NCBI GenBank assembly: GCA_034926865.1
Contig: JAYFQP010000027.1
Location: 13,469 to 77,468 of the forward strand
Reading direction: 5' to 3'
Length of the DNA: 64,000 bases
Source: RGIG1902 sp034926865
GTDB taxonomy: Bacteria; Bacillota; Clostridia; Oscillospirales; Butyricicoccaceae
Shown here: positions 27,038 to 35,944 of the stretch, piece by piece
Layout of the letters: every line of letters starts with the position of its first letter
Numbering within the stretch: position 1 is the first letter of the stretch
Program-made: the position numbers and the translations under genes
Notes under the pieces: generated by a model
What the model was told of the DNA's origin: nothing
Databases searched by the model: none
Seen by the model: only the letters and a program-made list of their open reading frames with translations

Positions 27038-27868
27038 TCAAATCTTTTCTACAGCTGTCATCATTTCATAAAGCTGAGGACAATCGATCTCATCTGCCTT
27101 ACCGCTGTCAATTGCCGCTGAATATACCGGATCAATAGGCAACTTTGCAATATTGGCAATACCCATTATGGCAGCAGTTTCCTCAAGACGGCTTTTGCCA
27201 AAGAGACTTATTTGCTTTCCGCAATCAGGACAGTCAACATAACTCATATTCTCAACGAGCCCTATAACGGGTATATCCATAAGTCTGGCCATGTTTACGG
27301 CCTTCTCAACTATCATCGCAACAAGCTCTTGAGGCGTCGTAACTATAATTATACCGTCAAGCGGTATCGACTGAAATACTGTAAGCGCTACATCGCCCGT
27401 TCCAGGAGGCATATCGATAAACATAAAGTCTACATCGCCCCAAAGAACATCGGTCCAGAACTGTTTAACCGTTCCGGCAATAATCGGGCCTCTCCATACA
27501 ACCGGCGCCGATTCATCTTCGAGCAGCAGGTTAAGAGACATAACTTTTATGCCGTGACTTGTTTCAACAGGCAGTATTCCCTCTCCGGTTCCCATAGCCC
27601 TCTCATGAAGCCCGAAAGCCTTTGGGATAGAGGGTCCAGTTATATCTGAATCAAGTATTGCGGTCTTCCAGCCCCTTCGGCTTGATATTGAAGCCATAGC
27701 CGAGGTTACAAAGCTCTTCCCTACGCCTCCCTTTCCGCTTACTATGCCTATTACCTTTTTTATGTTTGCGGTCTCATGAGGCTTTACCAAAAAATCCTCT
27801 TTTTTCATCTTCCTATCAGGGCAGTCACTTTGGCAAGAAGAACAATTGTGGTCGCAGTTTTGGCTCAT
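27038..27868 (-). CDS. mrp: Mrp/NBP35-type P-loop iron-sulfur carrier ATPase
   Basis: 276 residues from ATG 27868, which has CGGAG eight bases upstream. An in-frame ATG at 27913 is ruled out because the promoter -10 box (27902-27907) would lie within it. An N-terminal cysteine cluster (CDHNCSSCQSDC) resembles that of NBP35-type proteins. The deviant Walker A is SGKGGVGKS, then switch motifs DSDITGPSIP and DMPPGTGDV, and a CxxC (YVDCPDCGK) near 218 that binds the bridging Fe-S cluster at the dimer interface. It delivers Fe-S clusters to apoproteins in the cytoplasm. It has its own promoter and terminator. Confidence 0.92.
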   Translation of the reverse strand: MSQNCDHNCSSCQSDCPDRKMKKEDFLVKPHETANIKKVIGIVSGKGGVGKSFVTSAMASISSRRGWKTAILDSDITGPSIPKAFGLHERAMGTGEGILPVETSHGIKVMSLNLLLEDESAPVVWRGPIIAGTVKQFWTDVLWGDVDFMFIDMPPGTGDVALTVFQSIPLDGIIIVTTPQELVAMIVEKAVNMARLMDIPVIGLVENMSYVDCPDCGKQISLFGKSRLEETAAIMGIANIAKLPIDPVYSAAIDSGKADEIDCPQLYEMMTAVEKI

Positions 27869-27901
27869 TTCTTCATCTCCGAATAAAAGATTGTTTAAAT
27901 T

Positions 27902-27929
27902 ATTATAACCCATTTAGAGTCATTGTCAA
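27902..27929 (-). promoter_or_regulatory. Sigma-A promoter of mrp
   Basis: TTGACA (27929-27924), 16-base spacer, TATAAT (27907-27902) on the minus strand. The start point falls near 27895, 27 bases before the ATG. Confidence 0.85.
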
Positions 27930-28073
27930 GGATAGCGGCTGTTGGGCCATATTTATAACCGCTCGAAATTAGTCAGAATATGTCTTGATAATAAAGCCAA
28001 AGGCTGATAAAATTATAATATGTTTAAATAGTTTTCAATGAAAACATTGACAGACAATAAATAGGAGGTATAT

Positions 28074-29018
28074 ATGAAGCTTAGCATTTTAGAGCCCCTC
28101 GGCATAGACATGGCCAAGCTGCGCTCCATGGCGGATGAGTCCGTGGGCGGCAGGATGGAGATAGTATGTTATGACAGCAGAGTTGAGGATGCCGAAACGC
28201 TGATAGAAAGAAGCCGTGATTCTGATGTTGTAGTTCTTTCAAATTTCAAATACAGCAGAGAAGTAATGTCGCATTGCCCAAATCTGAAAATGGTATGCGT
28301 GGCCTTCACGGGGGTCGATCATGTTGACCTTGAATACTGCCGAGATCACCAAATAACCGTCTGCAACTGCGCCGGATATTCTACAGTAGCTGTAGCTGAC
28401 CTTGTATTCGGCATGGTAATCAGCCTTGCGAGAAATATCCCCCAGTGTGATGCCGCGGTACGTTCCGGCGGCACAAAAGACGGCCTCGTCGGCTTTGAGC
28501 TTGAAGGTAAGACCTTCGGTGTAGTTGGTCTTGGCGCTATCGGACAAAGGGTAGCCAAAATTGCCTCTGCTTTTGGCTGCAATGTTCTCGGGTATAACCG
28601 TTCCCCCAAGCAAATAGAAGGCGTAAAACAGGTAGTGCTTGAGGAGCTTTTGGCAAACAGCGATATAGTATCTCTTCATATACCTCAAACCTCTGAGACT
28701 GTTGGGCTTATAAACCGTGAGCGTCTTTCGCTGATGAAAAAGAATGCATTTCTGATCAATACCGCACGCGGACCAATAGTAGACAGTGAGGCCCTTGCAT
28801 GGGCTCTTAAGGAAAACATCATTGCCGGCGCCGCTGTTGATGTTTTTGAAAAGGAACCTCCCATTGCGAAAGAACATCCGCTTTTTTCAGCTCCACATCT
28901 TCTTGCCACACCTCATGTTGCATTCGCAAGCAAACAGGCCTTTGAGAAAAGAGCTGTAATCGTATTTGAAAATATCATCAAATGGCTGGATGGCAAACCT
29001 CAAAATGTAATAAAATAA
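28074..29018 (+). CDS. D-isomer-specific 2-hydroxyacid dehydrogenase
   Basis: 314 residues. NAD-binding motif GLGAIGQRVAKIASAFG near 151-167, the catalytic Arg in LINTARGPIVD, Glu in VFEKEPP and His in ATPHVAFAS. It belongs to the glycerate/phosphoglycerate/hydroxypyruvate dehydrogenase-like branch, converting a 2-keto acid to a D-2-hydroxy acid with NAD(P)H. The exact substrate cannot be told. The start is fixed by TAGGAGG six bases ahead of the ATG. The mscL gene follows after 14 bases, so the two may share a message. Confidence 0.88.
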   Translation: MKLSILEPLGIDMAKLRSMADESVGGRMEIVCYDSRVEDAETLIERSRDSDVVVLSNFKYSREVMSHCPNLKMVCVAFTGVDHVDLEYCRDHQITVCNCAGYSTVAVADLVFGMVISLARNIPQCDAAVRSGGTKDGLVGFELEGKTFGVVGLGAIGQRVAKIASAFGCNVLGYNRSPKQIEGVKQVVLEELLANSDIVSLHIPQTSETVGLINRERLSLMKKNAFLINTARGPIVDSEALAWALKENIIAGAAVDVFEKEPPIAKEHPLFSAPHLLATPHVAFASKQAFEKRAVIVFENIIKWLDGKPQNVIK

Positions 29019-29032
29019 AAGGAGGATCTAGT

Positions 29033-29446
29033 ATGTGGTCCGAGTTTAAAAAGTTTGCCTTTAAGGGAAATGTAGTGGACTTGGCTGTGGGCGTAATTAT
29101 TGGCGGAGCCTTTGGAAAAATAGTCACATCTCTGGTAAACGACATTATCATGCCTATACTTGGTCTTCTCTTTGGCAGCATCAATTTTACGAATCTTAAA
29201 ATAGTTCTTAATCCGGCCCAATACGATGCTGCAGGGGCAGTCATCAAAGCAGAATCGGCAATAACTTACGGGGCTTTTATTCAGACTGTTGTGGATTTCT
29301 TTTTAGTGGCTGTTTCGATCTTTTTCTTTATTAAAGCTATTAATCGAACCCGTAAAAAGGAAGCTCCCGCACCTGAGCCGCCCAAGGGTCCCTCAGCCGA
29401 AGAATTACTCACAGATATTCGAGATCTTCTCAAAAGCAAGCTGTAA
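29033..29446 (+). CDS. mscL: Large-conductance mechanosensitive channel
   Basis: 137 residues from ATG 29033 (AAAGGAGG before it). The N-terminal helix and first span are canonical (EFKKFAFKGNVVDLAVGVII and GGAFGKIVTSLVNDIIMPIL), followed by a periplasmic loop, second span (FIQTVVDFFLVAVSIFFFIKA) and a C-terminal helix bundle segment (EELLTDIRDLLKSKL). It forms a homopentameric tension-gated pore that releases osmolytes on hypo-osmotic shock. Its last codons and terminator are duplicated about 990 bp downstream. Confidence 0.95.
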   Translation: MWSEFKKFAFKGNVVDLAVGVIIGGAFGKIVTSLVNDIIMPILGLLFGSINFTNLKIVLNPAQYDAAGAVIKAESAITYGAFIQTVVDFFLVAVSIFFFIKAINRTRKKEAPAPEPPKGPSAEELLTDIRDLLKSKL

Positions 29447-29499
29447 TACATATAAAAGGCGGCGCTACTTTGCCGCCTTTTTATTATAGTATTGTTTTT
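29428..29499. repeat. 72-bp direct repeat, copy A (mscL tail and terminator)
   Basis: Matches 30417-30488 at about 62 of 72 positions, including the last mscL codons (LKSKL), the GGCGGC hairpin and the following T-rich stretch. Confidence 0.85.
29454..29483 (+). terminator. Terminator of mscL
   Basis: AAAAGGCGGC pairs with GCCGCCTTTT around a short loop; TTTTTATT follows. Confidence 0.9.
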
Positions 29500-29695
29500 C
29501 ATCCCCGTATATAAGATATCTTCGCATCCTCCGCAAGCCTCTGCCATCCTTCCCAACATCAAACGTCCTAAATCTGTTTTTTCTCAACAATCGTCCGTTG
29601 GAATAAAATGTGCTTTTAAAACCGAATTGACATTTACTAGCTACTTTTTTAACATATACCTTATTATGCAATAATCAAGAAAAGGAGAGAAAACA

Positions 29696-30352
29696 ATGCG
29701 AATTTTCACACACCCCAGAAACGTTATTTTCACATCAGCAGCCTTTCTCCCTTCTATTGCCTTTGCACTGCACTACAATATATCTCTGAAAATTATTACC
29801 GGAGCCGCCGCAGTGCTGGCCCTGTTTCATTATCTTTTCAATACTGCAGACGACGAAGCCGATCCTATAAGCAGCCAGAGGGAATCGTCAGCCATTAAAA
29901 TTCTTAATTCTCCGATAATACTAAGCCAGTCTGTAAGAAAGTTCGGCATGTTTCTTCCTACACAAAATATAAATACACCCGGAAAACACAAGGGGATTAT
30001 CATCTCATGGGCAACGGTGGCTGCGACATATCTAGGATGTGCCATACAGGCACACGATCAGACCCATGAAAAAACGATGTTCTCCTTCGCGCCGTTTGCC
30101 GGCATTTTTTTCGGCATATCTCTTTTGATAATGTCAGACCTTGTGTTAGCCACAGTACTTCGCAAAAGAAAAAGATTATCTTTCGTGGCTCAAATAGTTT
30201 CAGCAATATGCGGGTTTTTCTATATCTGCACCTGGAGCCTTGGCTTCCAAATCCCTCTGTTAGCCGCAGCACCTTCTGCAGCTGTACTTCTGGCACTTAT
30301 TTTTTTTATAATAAGAGTGTCAAAAATAGGATCCAGTAACAATACGATTTAA
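29696..30352 (+). CDS. Hypothetical multispan membrane protein
   Basis: 218 residues with about six hydrophobic spans (VIFTSAAFLPSIAFAL; IITGAAAVLALFHYLF; GIIISWATVAATYLGCA; FSFAPFAGIFFGISLLIM; FVAQIVSAICGFFYICTW; LLAAAPSAAVLLALIFFII). There is no recognised motif. A good AAAGGAGAG site precedes the ATG. It sits between two copies of the mscL tail/terminator repeat, which suggests it was inserted or that the end of mscL was duplicated around it. Function unknown. Confidence 0.65.
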   Translation: MRIFTHPRNVIFTSAAFLPSIAFALHYNISLKIITGAAAVLALFHYLFNTADDEADPISSQRESSAIKILNSPIILSQSVRKFGMFLPTQNINTPGKHKGIIISWATVAATYLGCAIQAHDQTHEKTMFSFAPFAGIFFGISLLIMSDLVLATVLRKRKRLSFVAQIVSAICGFFYICTWSLGFQIPLLAAAPSAAVLLALIFFIIRVSKIGSSNNTI

Positions 30353-30416
30353 AGCATGACATTTATAATCACTACACATCGCTAAAAAAGCTGGCAATCT
30401 TCGGCATGTTGGGTAT

Positions 30417-30488
30417 TCTCAAAAGCAAACTGCAATAAATGTAAAAGGCGGCATTGATTTGCCACCTTTTTATTACAGTATTGTTTTT
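30417..30488. repeat. 72-bp direct repeat, copy B (mscL tail and terminator)
   Basis: Second copy of 29428-29499. It still encodes LKSKL before a stop, and its hairpin (about 30441-30471) now serves as terminator between the membrane protein gene and the convergent kdpE-like gene. Upstream of LKSKL the match to mscL fades. Confidence 0.85.
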
Positions 30489-31191
30489 ATTTATCCTCAC
30501 ACATACGATACCCTACTCCTACCTCAGTAATTATATACTGCGGGTCAGCTGGGTTATCTTCAATCTTGCGCCGTATGTTTGCCATATTAACTCGGAGAAT
30601 CTGATTATCACCTTTAGCATATGGCCCCCATATTTCTTTGATTATATAATCATAAGTCATGACTCGTCCCGAATATTTGCTCAGAATTGCCACTATTTTA
30701 TACTCATTTTGCGTGAGATGTATTATTTCTCCGCGAACGGTCACTCTTCTCTTATCAAAATCTATCATCAAGTCACCGCTTTTAAAAGTACCAAGCTCAG
30801 ACATCCCCGTATCTTTCCTTGTCTGCCAGTGACGTAAGGCTCCCCTTATCCTTGCAAGAAGCTCTTCTGTGCCAAATGGCTTAGTCACATAATCATCTGC
30901 CCCTAAGTCAAGTGCCTTTACCTTATCAGCTTGCATGCCATTTGCAGAAACGACAATAATCGGCACCAGCGACCACTCCCGAACACTTTGAATGATATGC
31001 ATCCCATCCATATCTGGAAGACCTAAATCGAGAAGTACTACATCGGGGCGGTACGAAGAAATCATTACAAGCCCTTGCTGCCCATCCTTGGCAGTCACTA
31101 CCTTATACCCGTTTGCCGTCAACGAGGACGATATAAAATTTCGTATCGACACCTCATCCTCAATCACCAAAATACAATTTTTGCCGCTCAT
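30487..31191 (-). CDS. KdpE-like response regulator
   Basis: 234 residues. Receiver with acidic residues IEDE, phosphoacceptor D55 in VVLLDLGLPDMDG, VVSANG and TKPFGTEELLARI; OmpR-type winged helix at the C-terminus (ITEVGVGYRMCED). Sequence details such as ALDLGADDYVTKPFGTEELL and WGPYAKGDNQILRVNMANIR resemble KdpE. The start overlaps the kinase stop by 4 bases. No kdpFABC potassium pump is in the window, so the target genes are unknown. Confidence 0.85.
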   Translation of the reverse strand: MSGKNCILVIEDEVSIRNFISSSLTANGYKVVTAKDGQQGLVMISSYRPDVVLLDLGLPDMDGMHIIQSVREWSLVPIIVVSANGMQADKVKALDLGADDYVTKPFGTEELLARIRGALRHWQTRKDTGMSELGTFKSGDLMIDFDKRRVTVRGEIIHLTQNEYKIVAILSKYSGRVMTYDYIIKEIWGPYAKGDNQILRVNMANIRRKIEDNPADPQYIITEVGVGYRMCEDK

Positions 31192-32297
31192 ACTCCTACC
31201 TCCGTCAATGGCAAAGTGAAGATAAATACAGCCCCTCCCTCGGAACGGTTACCTGCAAAAATGCGTCCACCGTGAGCTTTGACAATAGTTCTGCACACAG
31301 AAAGCCCTATCCCCATGCTCCGGCTTTTATCGCCATCTAAAAAATCACTTTTTTTCTGGCCGCTGAACAACATATCAAACTCGTCGGGGGCTATCCCTTT
31401 CCCATTATCCATAATCCGAAAAACGGCGCAATCACCGCTGTGTTTTACGTCCAATATAATCTCATCGGCACCACATGAATGCTTTACCGCATTATCAAGC
31501 ATATTTAAAAGTACCTGCTTTATTAAAACGGCATCCATATTTGCCAAAATAAGCTCGTCAGGCGATCTTACGATAAGCTTCTTTCCTGGATGCCACTTTC
31601 TGAACCTTCCTGCTGCCGCCCCAACTACCTCCTCAACTATCTCCGGGCTGAGAACAAGGTCAGCTCCCTCGTTTCCAAGCCTTGTTATAGAAAGCAAATT
31701 CTCAACCATCCTGAGAAGCCACGCTGCCTCACCGTTAATTCCTTCAACAAGCCCAATCCTGTTTTCGTTTCCCATCGTCTCCCCATTTTTAAGCAAAGAC
31801 TCTGCAAATCCCATTATGGCAGTAAGCGGTGTTCTGATGTCATGAGAGACCGAACGCAAAAGATTGCTGTTCATCCGTTCTCTTTCCACCTCAATTTGAA
31901 GCCTTGCCTTTTCTTTTCTTAAACGGTTGACTGTGCATACTGACGTTGAAATTGAGAGCATTGTAAAAAAAATCAGCAATAAGCTCCAAGACGGTATAAG
32001 AAAAGATAAGAATATACGCTTAAAAATGTAATCAATCCCAGAAACGGCGATTATCGACGACACAGTTCCGTAAAAAAAGCCTTCAGTAGTCCTTGAAATA
32101 ATAAATACCGCAGCAATAAAAATTATGGGAATGCACATCTCTGCCCCTTCGGTAAAACGAAGCGCAAAGCCACACATAAGCGCAGCAAAAAGCACAGAAG
32201 AAGTCACCAATGTATCCCTTATTGACAGCTCCATGTGTTTGATACATTGATCCAGTTGTTTCATAATTTTTATAGTCTTGCTTTTATGCTTATTCAC
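31188..32297 (-). CDS. KdpD-like sensor kinase lacking the N-terminal KdpD/USP domains
   Basis: 369 residues. It begins directly with a DUF4118-type four-span membrane region (about 28-120), followed by a short linker and the kinase core: H-box LLRSVSHDIRTPLTAIMGFAE, N-box LNMLDNAVKHS, G-boxes DNGKGIAP and GIGLSVCRTIVKAHGG. Full KdpD is about 900 residues with a cytosolic sensor and a USP domain, so this is the short form found in many Firmicutes. It pairs with the overlapping regulator gene. Sensing of turgor or potassium is inferred from family only. Confidence 0.82.
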   Translation of the reverse strand: MNKHKSKTIKIMKQLDQCIKHMELSIRDTLVTSSVLFAALMCGFALRFTEGAEMCIPIIFIAAVFIISRTTEGFFYGTVSSIIAVSGIDYIFKRIFLSFLIPSWSLLLIFFTMLSISTSVCTVNRLRKEKARLQIEVERERMNSNLLRSVSHDIRTPLTAIMGFAESLLKNGETMGNENRIGLVEGINGEAAWLLRMVENLLSITRLGNEGADLVLSPEIVEEVVGAAAGRFRKWHPGKKLIVRSPDELILANMDAVLIKQVLLNMLDNAVKHSCGADEIILDVKHSGDCAVFRIMDNGKGIAPDEFDMLFSGQKKSDFLDGDKSRSMGIGLSVCRTIVKAHGGRIFAGNRSEGGAVFIFTLPLTEVGV

Positions 32298-32895
32298 TGA
32301 ATAACCGTCCTGTTTGTCCTTTTCAACATTATCGCATGTCTGCGAAAATCCACAATAACCACCTATGCTTACTTATATGATTTTTATAAACCCTATGTAG
32401 CGCGCACAATTAAAAAAACGCAATTTAAAAAGTTTAAATAAATACATGAGAAAAAAAGAGAAGGGGGTTTTATTTCTTCAGACTAAAGCTGCTTGTCCCA
32501 TATTTTTTATTGTAAACTGTTTTATTGTTAAAATAATGTTAATATTTCAAATATATTACGATTTTATTATATCTGCTTTTGATGTATTCGTAAACACCTG
32601 TTTTGCAATGTAGATATAATCTTTTCTGTGAAGCAAAATATGGCATCTATTTCCAACAGCACAGTGGGAAATCCAGATATTTTCATTTTCTGACATTTTT
32701 TATTATTCCAAAGAGATTTTTGTTAGTGCCTTATGACATAATTGGTTACATTATGCAAATTTTATATCTTTTTACTACTTTTTCTGAAAATAATGTAGAT
32801 TTTTTACGAAAATTATAATAGAATGTGACTACTAGTCGCAATATGGCATTTCGCCCAAATAATTCATTAGCACAGCAGACACGGAGGACGGTTAA
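32298..32895. other. AT-rich divergent intergenic region
   Basis: No gene seen in about 600 bases. It must contain the divergent promoters for the KdpDE-like pair and the degV operon. A TATAAT at 32814-32819 followed by the near-palindrome GACTACTAGTC (about 32827-32837) is a candidate -10 box for degV, without a good -35 box. No riboswitch motif was recognised. Confidence 0.5.
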
Positions 32896-33747
32896 ATGCA
32901 AAAGGTAAAGATCTTTACAAACTCATGCAGCGATATGTCGCCTGCTATTGCGGAGGAGTTTGGAGTGAGCCTAATTCCAGATACAATTATATTTGATGGC
33001 ACACTTGAATACCGCACAAATATAGATATAACCCCTATGGCTCTGTACCCAATGATGGACAAGTATAAAGATCTACCCACTTCATCACACCCCAATATAT
33101 CTGTATATGAAAGCTGTTTTAAAACTGCTTCAGATTATGAAGAAATCCTTTGCCTTAATCTTACATCTGTAATGTCCGGTACATACAGTACAGCCTGCAC
33201 AGCGGCAAAGATGATGCTGGATTCAGGCTTCGGCCCAAAGATTTATCCATATGATACTTTACAGCTCTCCTACGGTCTTTCTTTACTTGTCATGCACGCA
33301 GCACGCTTAGCCCGCGATGGGAAAAGCGCAGAAGAGATTATTGCTTCTCTTGATGAGCGAAAGAAGAAAGTTGGTGTTTACTTTATCCTGAAATCCCTCC
33401 ACAATGCAAGAAAAGGGGGGAGGATCGGAGCAGTTCGTGTGCTTGCTGCCGATATATTGGGCATCAAACCACTTATGATATTCCGTGACGGGACTCTCCG
33501 GGACATTGGCATAATGCGAAATTTCGGAGAGGGAATAAACGGCATGATCGAAAAATATAAGAATACGGCGCAGTTTGGCGGTGACATATTTATTTATCAT
33601 GCTGATAATATCGCAGACGCGCGTCTGCTCGAATATAAGCTTAGAGAAATTGACAAAGATGCAAAGATAAGAATTGAGTGGGTAGGTTCAGCAATCGGTG
33701 TTTATACCGGAAGAGGCTGCATAGGCATTGCCTTTATGGAAAAATGA
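32896..33747 (+). CDS. DegV family fatty-acid-binding protein
   Basis: 283 residues. N-terminal DegV signature KIFTNSCSDMSPAIAEEFGV, then the conserved PTSSHPNISVYESCF loop, the LTSVMSGTYSTA motif and a C-terminal domain with LHNARKGGRIGAVRVLAADI. DegV/FakB proteins hold a fatty acid in a buried pocket and present it to a kinase such as FakA. No fakA gene is nearby. GGAGG is eight bases before the ATG. It is the first gene of a four-gene operon in which all later genes overlap their predecessor, so its lipid may feed those enzymes. Confidence 0.88.
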   Translation: MQKVKIFTNSCSDMSPAIAEEFGVSLIPDTIIFDGTLEYRTNIDITPMALYPMMDKYKDLPTSSHPNISVYESCFKTASDYEEILCLNLTSVMSGTYSTACTAAKMMLDSGFGPKIYPYDTLQLSYGLSLLVMHAARLARDGKSAEEIIASLDERKKKVGVYFILKSLHNARKGGRIGAVRVLAADILGIKPLMIFRDGTLRDIGIMRNFGEGINGMIEKYKNTAQFGGDIFIYHADNIADARLLEYKLREIDKDAKIRIEWVGSAIGVYTGRGCIGIAFMEK

Positions 33748-34313
33748 TACTTTTTACTGCTGCTTTGGTTTCATATGCCCTGCTTTTTATTTCTGATATA
33801 GCCGACAAGAAATATGGGCGCAAAGGCCTTTTGGCCCCTACGCTGTTTATTCTAGGCAGTCTGGGCATAATAGTATCTTTTTCTCGCCTGCTTTTTTCTT
33901 CAAGTTTTATGGGCGCTTTGCATATATCTCCGGGAGCTATACTATTTTTCTTGATATTTTTAAGTCTCCTTCTCTATACGCTTTTCCCTGCGCTTACACA
34001 TGGGGATACTTCTACCGTTGAACGCGGAAAACTTCCGCTTGTTTCAACAGGAGTCTATGCTTTGTGCCGTCATCCCGGCGTACTTTGGATGGCTGGCTGT
34101 TGCATATGTCTTTACATAATTTGCCCCACTGCTGAAATGGGAATATTGGCTTTTCTTGTAGCCTTTTTTGATCTTGTTTATGTTTGGTGGCAGGATCTAT
34201 TCATTTTTCCCTATACTATTTCACATTATAATGACTATAAGAACTCTGTTCCATTTTTGATACCAACGGCTTTAAGCGTTGTTCGCTGTTTAAACAATTT
34301 ACGACAGGGGTGA
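33744..34313 (+). CDS. ICMT/PEMT-like integral membrane methyltransferase
   Basis: 189 residues from the ATG that overlaps the degV stop (ATGA). Five to six membrane spans; the motif STGVYALCRHPGVLWMAG matches the isoprenylcysteine carboxyl methyltransferase / phospholipid N-methyltransferase family (G-x-Y-x-x-x-RHP), in which the C-terminal half binds S-adenosylmethionine. These enzymes methylate lipid or lipidated substrates at the membrane. The Glu-containing C-terminal motif of the best-known members is not obvious, so activity is uncertain. Its position in the degV-GH3 operon points to a lipid-linked substrate, which is inference. Confidence 0.65.
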   Translation: MILFTAALVSYALLFISDIADKKYGRKGLLAPTLFILGSLGIIVSFSRLLFSSSFMGALHISPGAILFFLIFLSLLLYTLFPALTHGDTSTVERGKLPLVSTGVYALCRHPGVLWMAGCCICLYIICPTAEMGILAFLVAFFDLVYVWWQDLFIFPYTISHYNDYKNSVPFLIPTALSVVRCLNNLRQG

Positions 34314-34318
34314 CCTTG

Positions 34319-35944
34319 ATGAAGTTTGAGGACAAGCTCAAACATATGACTCAGGAAGAACTCTGGCAGGAATACTGCGGTTTTCTTGATTTATCGATTG
34401 ATGAATATATGGCTATACAGTATCGGCTTCTTTCAGAACAGATACAGCTTTTTTCTGCCTGCTCTCTGGGAAACCGTATTTTTCGCGGACAAACCATCAC
34501 ATCAACCGAAGACTTCAGAAAGCTTGTACCCCTTACTACCTATGATGATTATGCTGACATACTTCTCCTCAACAAAGAAGAAATGCTGCCGGCCAAGCCG
34601 GTTGTATGGCTAAAAACCACATGGGAAGGCGGAACTCACCCTGCAAAAACAGCCCCCTACTCAGCTGCAATGCTTGATACATATAAAAACAATATATTCG
34701 GGGCCATGCTTATAGCTACCTCAACAGCAAAAGGTAAGTTTAAGTTTTCTCCCAATGCAAGAGTACTGTATGCTTTGGCTCCCCTGCCATACGCTACGGG
34801 ACTTCTTCCAGGGCTTATTGAACCTGAAATATCCTTCCAATTCATGCCCTCTATAAAAGAAGCTCAGACACTCTCTTTCTCACAACAGACAAAAAGAGGT
34901 TTTGAGCTAAGCCTCAGACATGGTATGGATATGTTTTTTGGCATGAGCAGTATACTGATGGGCATAAGCCGAAACCTAACTGAAATGGCTTCCAGTTCCG
35001 GACGTAAGAGCTTAAGCTCGATTCTTAAGCTCTCTCCTTTCATGCTTTACCGCTTGATTTCCGCCAAATACCGAAGCAAGAGAGACGGCAAACCCGTTTT
35101 GCCAAAAGATATTTTTAATCTTCAGGGCTTTGTCTGTGTTGGAACCGACAGCGCACTTTATAAGGACGAACTTGAAGAGCTGTGGGGCCGAAGGCCTCTT
35201 GAACTTGCCGGCGGTACCGAACCCTCTTGCCTTGGAACTGAAACATGGAGCAAAAACGGCCTGGTTTTCTTTCCTGACAACTGTTTTTATGAGTTTATTC
35301 CTGAATCAGAGATGCTTCGAAACATAGATGATCCCAACTATATTCCCAAAACATATCTTATGGACGAGCTTGTGGCAAACTGTAATTATGAGCTTGTTAT
35401 AACTGTTTTCAAGGGTGGTGCGTTTGCCAGATATCGAGTAGGAGATATATATCGCTGCATCAGGCTGAAAAACCCTATTGACGGCCTTGATATACCCCAG
35501 TTTGAATATGTGGATCGCGTACCCACCGTTATTGACATTGCCGGATTTACAAGAATAACGCAAAGAGTAATCGAAGATGTCATCAGGCTCTCGCGCCTTC
35601 AGATAAGCGATTGGTTTGCACTCAAGGAATATGATGAGAACAACCACTCTTTTATGCATCTTTATGCCGAAATGGATCCCGCCTGCGTGGATTCAGTGGC
35701 AATAAGCAAGCAGCTTATAACAGAGCATCTTGGCGCGTATTTCCGCTTTTACGACAAAGACTACAGCGACCTAAAAAGACTTTTGGGCTCTGACCCCCTA
35801 AACGTCACTATACTCCCCTCAGGCAGCATAGCCACATTTAAAAATAAATATAACCGCAGTATACCAAAGATCAACCCACCGCTTTTTGATATTGTTGACA
35901 TTACCCGTCTTGCCAAAGAGATGGGAGGTGGGGACGGCATATGA
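34319..35944 (+). CDS. GH3-family acyl-acid adenylating enzyme
   Basis: 541 residues from ATG 34319. A GTG at 34310 is in frame but lies within AGGGGTGA, the best ribosome site, so the ATG is preferred. The sequence has the GH3 layout: FRKLVPLTTYDDYADILLLN near the N-terminus, the helical region before LPKDIFNLQGFVCVGTD, then ELAGGTEPSCLGTE, FEFIPESE-like strand (YEFIPESEML), and VFKGGAFARYRVGDIYRCI. The last matches the TxxGLYRYxxGD-type motif of adenylating GH3 enzymes. Plant GH3 proteins join amino acids to acyl hormones through an acyl-AMP; bacterial members are poorly characterised. The acid substrate here may be a fatty acid delivered by DegV (inference). Confidence 0.8.
   Translation: MKFEDKLKHMTQEELWQEYCGFLDLSIDEYMAIQYRLLSEQIQLFSACSLGNRIFRGQTITSTEDFRKLVPLTTYDDYADILLLNKEEMLPAKPVVWLKTTWEGGTHPAKTAPYSAAMLDTYKNNIFGAMLIATSTAKGKFKFSPNARVLYALAPLPYATGLLPGLIEPEISFQFMPSIKEAQTLSFSQQTKRGFELSLRHGMDMFFGMSSILMGISRNLTEMASSSGRKSLSSILKLSPFMLYRLISAKYRSKRDGKPVLPKDIFNLQGFVCVGTDSALYKDELEELWGRRPLELAGGTEPSCLGTETWSKNGLVFFPDNCFYEFIPESEMLRNIDDPNYIPKTYLMDELVANCNYELVITVFKGGAFARYRVGDIYRCIRLKNPIDGLDIPQFEYVDRVPTVIDIAGFTRITQRVIEDVIRLSRLQISDWFALKEYDENNHSFMHLYAEMDPACVDSVAISKQLITEHLGAYFRFYDKDYSDLKRLLGSDPLNVTILPSGSIATFKNKYNRSIPKINPPLFDIVDITRLAKEMGGGDGI

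Noticed and set aside
29492..29674. 60-codon plus-strand ORF after mscL
   Set aside because: No ribosome site and starts within the duplicated terminator repeat.
30454..30837. 127-codon plus-strand ORF at the end of the kdpE-like gene
   Set aside because: Antisense to a conserved winged-helix domain; overlaps a terminator.
32298..32895. Possible c-di-AMP or c-di-GMP riboswitch in the 600-base gap upstream of the kdpD-like and degV genes
   Set aside because: None of the conserved aptamer blocks could be found by eye in this AT-rich region.
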